A DNA stretch of 8,016 bases from Burkholderiales bacterium (GTDB lineage: Bacteria; Pseudomonadota; Gammaproteobacteria; Burkholderiales; Usitatibacteraceae). The position numbers were made by a program, and so were the translations under genes. Shown here piece after piece: positions 6,601-8,016 of this stretch; position 1 is the stretch's first letter, and every line of letters starts with the position of its first letter. The notes beneath the pieces were generated by a model. It was not told where the DNA came from, made no database searches, and saw only the letters and a list, made by a program, of their open reading frames with translations. The stretch is from positions 1 through 8,016 of the forward strand of contig JAJAYN010000042.1 in NCBI GenBank assembly GCA_026786225.1. The letters are read 5' to 3'.

Positions 6601-6667
6601 GGTTTTCTCCTGAAATTCATAGACTTGGCCAATTAATTTCCAACTTTCACTATATCGCAAAAAAACA

Positions 6668-7705
6668 TTACCTCTCCGGCGCGCCGGAAAGTATCCACCG
6701 TACCAAGGCGCGAATATCCTCATCGCGGAGCGCGCTCGGCGGCATCGGAATCGCACCCCACACGCCGCTACCACCTGTTTTGACTTTTTCGCTCAGGCGT
6801 GATTCGGCACCGTTGTCGGCTTTGTACTTTGCGGCGATCTCCTGAAAGCTGGGGCCGAGAAGTCTTTTATCAATCTGATGGCAAGCTGTGCAATTGCCGT
6901 CGCGCGCAAGGTTCAGCATGGCTTCGCCACCTGATTTCGTCAGGGAAACCGTTGCACTGTTGGCGGGCACCTGCACTCTTTTGCCGGTATCGATACCACG
7001 CGCAGGGCCGATGTGGCGCTGTTGTTCTGCCAGATTGCCGTGAGTGCCCTGCGCAAAATCTGGCAGTACTGATGCGAGGCCAATTTCGATCTTACAGTCA
7101 CGCATGCAAGCCACGTTCTGCACGTCCCCCTTGCCGCGGATGTTCCACAGGCCTTCATATTTCACTTTGCCATTGCGGTTTGGCAACCGTGCCTGCACGT
7201 CACCCATCGTTTTCTCTGAAAGAACGAAGTCTGCTGGCACGATATTCGCAAGATTTAGCATGTAAGCCAGCGATGCATAAACCTCGTCGGTCGATAGCGA
7301 TTTGGGCGCATTCCACGGCATGGCGCGGTTGACGTAATCCCAAAGTGTCGAAATGGATGACACCTTCATAAAGGTCGTGCGTGCCATCGGCTCTTGTAAG
7401 GCCTTCACACGTCCCGCCTTGATGTCATCTGCCGTCGTTCCGCCCACAATTGGGGTGAATACTTCGTTGGATTCACCGAATGTGCCGTGACAGGATGCGC
7501 ATTTCGCTTCCCACACAAGTTGCCCCTTGGCAACCGAGCCGCTGCCGGGTGGCAAGCCAGTGAAATCGGGGCGGACATCGATGTCCCACGCCTTGATTTC
7601 CGCAGGCGTTGCGGCGCGACCAATACCGGGATATTTCCCTTGAGCCTGCGCGTTCACGGCACTGACCAGCACGCTCAACAGTATTAAATTAATAAACCTG
7701 AACAT
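6668..7705 (-). CDS. soxD: SoxD, diheme cytochrome c subunit of sulfane dehydrogenase SoxCD
   Basis: The protein has 345 residues with a short Sec signal peptide (1-20, ending VNAQA). Two c-type heme motifs are visible: C-A-S-C-H at 69-73 and C-T-A-C-H at 272-276. Met129 in NRAMPWNAP and Met321 in IPMPPSAL are the likely axial methionines of the N- and C-terminal cytochrome domains. Cys200 and Cys204 (ACMRDC) lie in the linker and are typical of SoxD. It takes electrons from the molybdenum centre of SoxC during six-electron oxidation of the SoxY-bound sulfane sulfur. ATG at 7705 lies inside the end of soxC, a 17-nt overlap, with only a weak purine-rich site (AAGTGAG), which suggests translational coupling that keeps the two subunits balanced. 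The end of the gene carries a 14-nt perfect palindrome (6675-6688). Confidence 0.95.
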   Translation of the reverse strand: MFRFINLILLSVLVSAVNAQAQGKYPGIGRAATPAEIKAWDIDVRPDFTGLPPGSGSVAKGQLVWEAKCASCHGTFGESNEVFTPIVGGTTADDIKAGRVKALQEPMARTTFMKVSSISTLWDYVNRAMPWNAPKSLSTDEVYASLAYMLNLANIVPADFVLSEKTMGDVQARLPNRNGKVKYEGLWNIRGKGDVQNVACMRDCKIEIGLASVLPDFAQGTHGNLAEQQRHIGPARGIDTGKRVQVPANSATVSLTKSGGEAMLNLARDGNCTACHQIDKRLLGPSFQEIAAKYKADNGAESRLSEKVKTGGSGVWGAIPMPPSALRDEDIRALVRWILSGAPER

Positions 7706-8016
7706 TGCTCACTTCGCCTGACGCGGCGACCTTCCACGATTGAATCGCGTTGTTGTGGTAAATCGAACGCGTGCCGCGAACGGCGCGCAGTTGATTGATT
7801 TTCGGTTGCACATAACCGGTTTCATCGATTGCGCGACTCTGTAAGATGACGGCGCCGCCATGCCAATTCCAGCCGATATTGAAACGCGTGAGACTCTTCG
7901 TCTGGACAGGACTTTCCATGCGCGCAGGTTGCCAGTTGCGGCCACCATCAAAGCTCACATCAACGCGCTTGATTTTGCCGCGCCCTGACCATGCCAAACC
8001 TGTCACGTTGTAGAAA
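7689..8016 (-). CDS. soxC: SoxC, molybdenum subunit of sulfane dehydrogenase (C-terminal part only)
   Basis: The frame is open from the window edge to TAA at 7691-7689, giving the last 108 residues. They match the C-terminal dimerisation domain of sulfite-oxidase-family molybdenum proteins: GLAWSGRGKIKRVDVS, then DGGRNWQPAR, a WNWHGG segment, and SRAIDETGYVQP. The residues binding the molybdenum cofactor lie upstream, outside the window. SoxC forms SoxCD with the diheme SoxD encoded next, and the pair lets the pathway oxidise thiosulfate fully to sulfate. A sulfite dehydrogenase of the SorA type shares this domain, but the overlapping diheme soxD and the sox neighbours decide for SoxC. The true start is not visible; the GTG at 8006 is internal. 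Confidence 0.94.
   Translation of the reverse strand, partial: FYNVTGLAWSGRGKIKRVDVSFDGGRNWQPARMESPVQTKSLTRFNIGWNWHGGAVILQSRAIDETGYVQPKINQLRAVRGTRSIYHNNAIQSWKVAASGEVSNVQVY

Noticed and set aside
6659..6688. Palindrome at the end of soxD (TCCGGCGCGCCGGA) followed by seven T on the minus strand, considered as a terminator
   Set aside because: Allowing a four-base loop leaves only five base pairs, and nine bases separate the stem from the T run, so it does not fit an intrinsic terminator.
6601..6774. Upstream extension of soxY by 58 codons
   Set aside because: It overlaps soxD, lacks a signal at its own start, and would bury the twin-arginine signal; AGGAG marks the ATG at 6600.
1..8016. Search for a new defence, mobile or RNA-based system
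   Set aside because: The window is almost fully occupied by one co-directional sox cluster, with no repeats, integrase, transposase or large noncoding region.

Overview
The window is the greater part of a sulfur-oxidation (sox) gene cluster, read entirely on the minus strand. In transcription order (high to low coordinates) it holds: the 3' end of soxC, then soxD, soxY, soxZ, an exported DsrE-like gene, soxA, soxX, an exported GlcG/HbpS-like gene, soxB, a soxH-type metallo-beta-lactamase gene, and the 5' part of a thioredoxin-fold (SoxW-like) gene that runs off the left edge. Nearly every base is coding. The longest gap is 75 nt, no gene lies on the plus strand, and I saw no tRNA, rRNA, CRISPR or mobile element.

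Together the genes encode the periplasmic multi-enzyme system that oxidises thiosulfate. SoxAX (c-type cytochromes) couples the sulfur substrate oxidatively to the cysteine of the SoxY C-terminal GGCGG arm. SoxB releases the terminal sulfone as sulfate. SoxCD (molybdenum protein plus diheme cytochrome) oxidises the outer sulfane sulfur. SoxZ is the SoxY partner. With soxCD present, complete oxidation to sulfate is expected, rather than the branched route that stores sulfur. Key residues are visible: the SoxY Cys154 arm, the SoxX and SoxA heme motifs and SoxA Cys240, two SoxD heme motifs, the SoxB metal motifs, and twin-arginine signals on SoxY and SoxB.

The genes are tightly packed. soxC and soxD overlap by 17 nt, soxB and soxH share ATGA, and soxH and the soxW-like gene share TAATG. 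The one clear break is a strong intrinsic terminator 6 nt after the soxX stop codon. It separates soxC-D-Y-Z-dsrE-A-X from glcG-soxB-soxH-soxW. A smaller hairpin lies between soxY and soxZ.

The gene order, monoheme SoxA and moderate GC content suggest a proteobacterial sulfur oxidiser, most likely a betaproteobacterium (Burkholderiales or Rhodocyclales type). That assignment is inferred from cluster layout and protein style, not from a marker gene. The less understood parts are the two accessory exported proteins (DsrE-like and GlcG/HbpS-like) embedded among the core genes, and the internal terminator.
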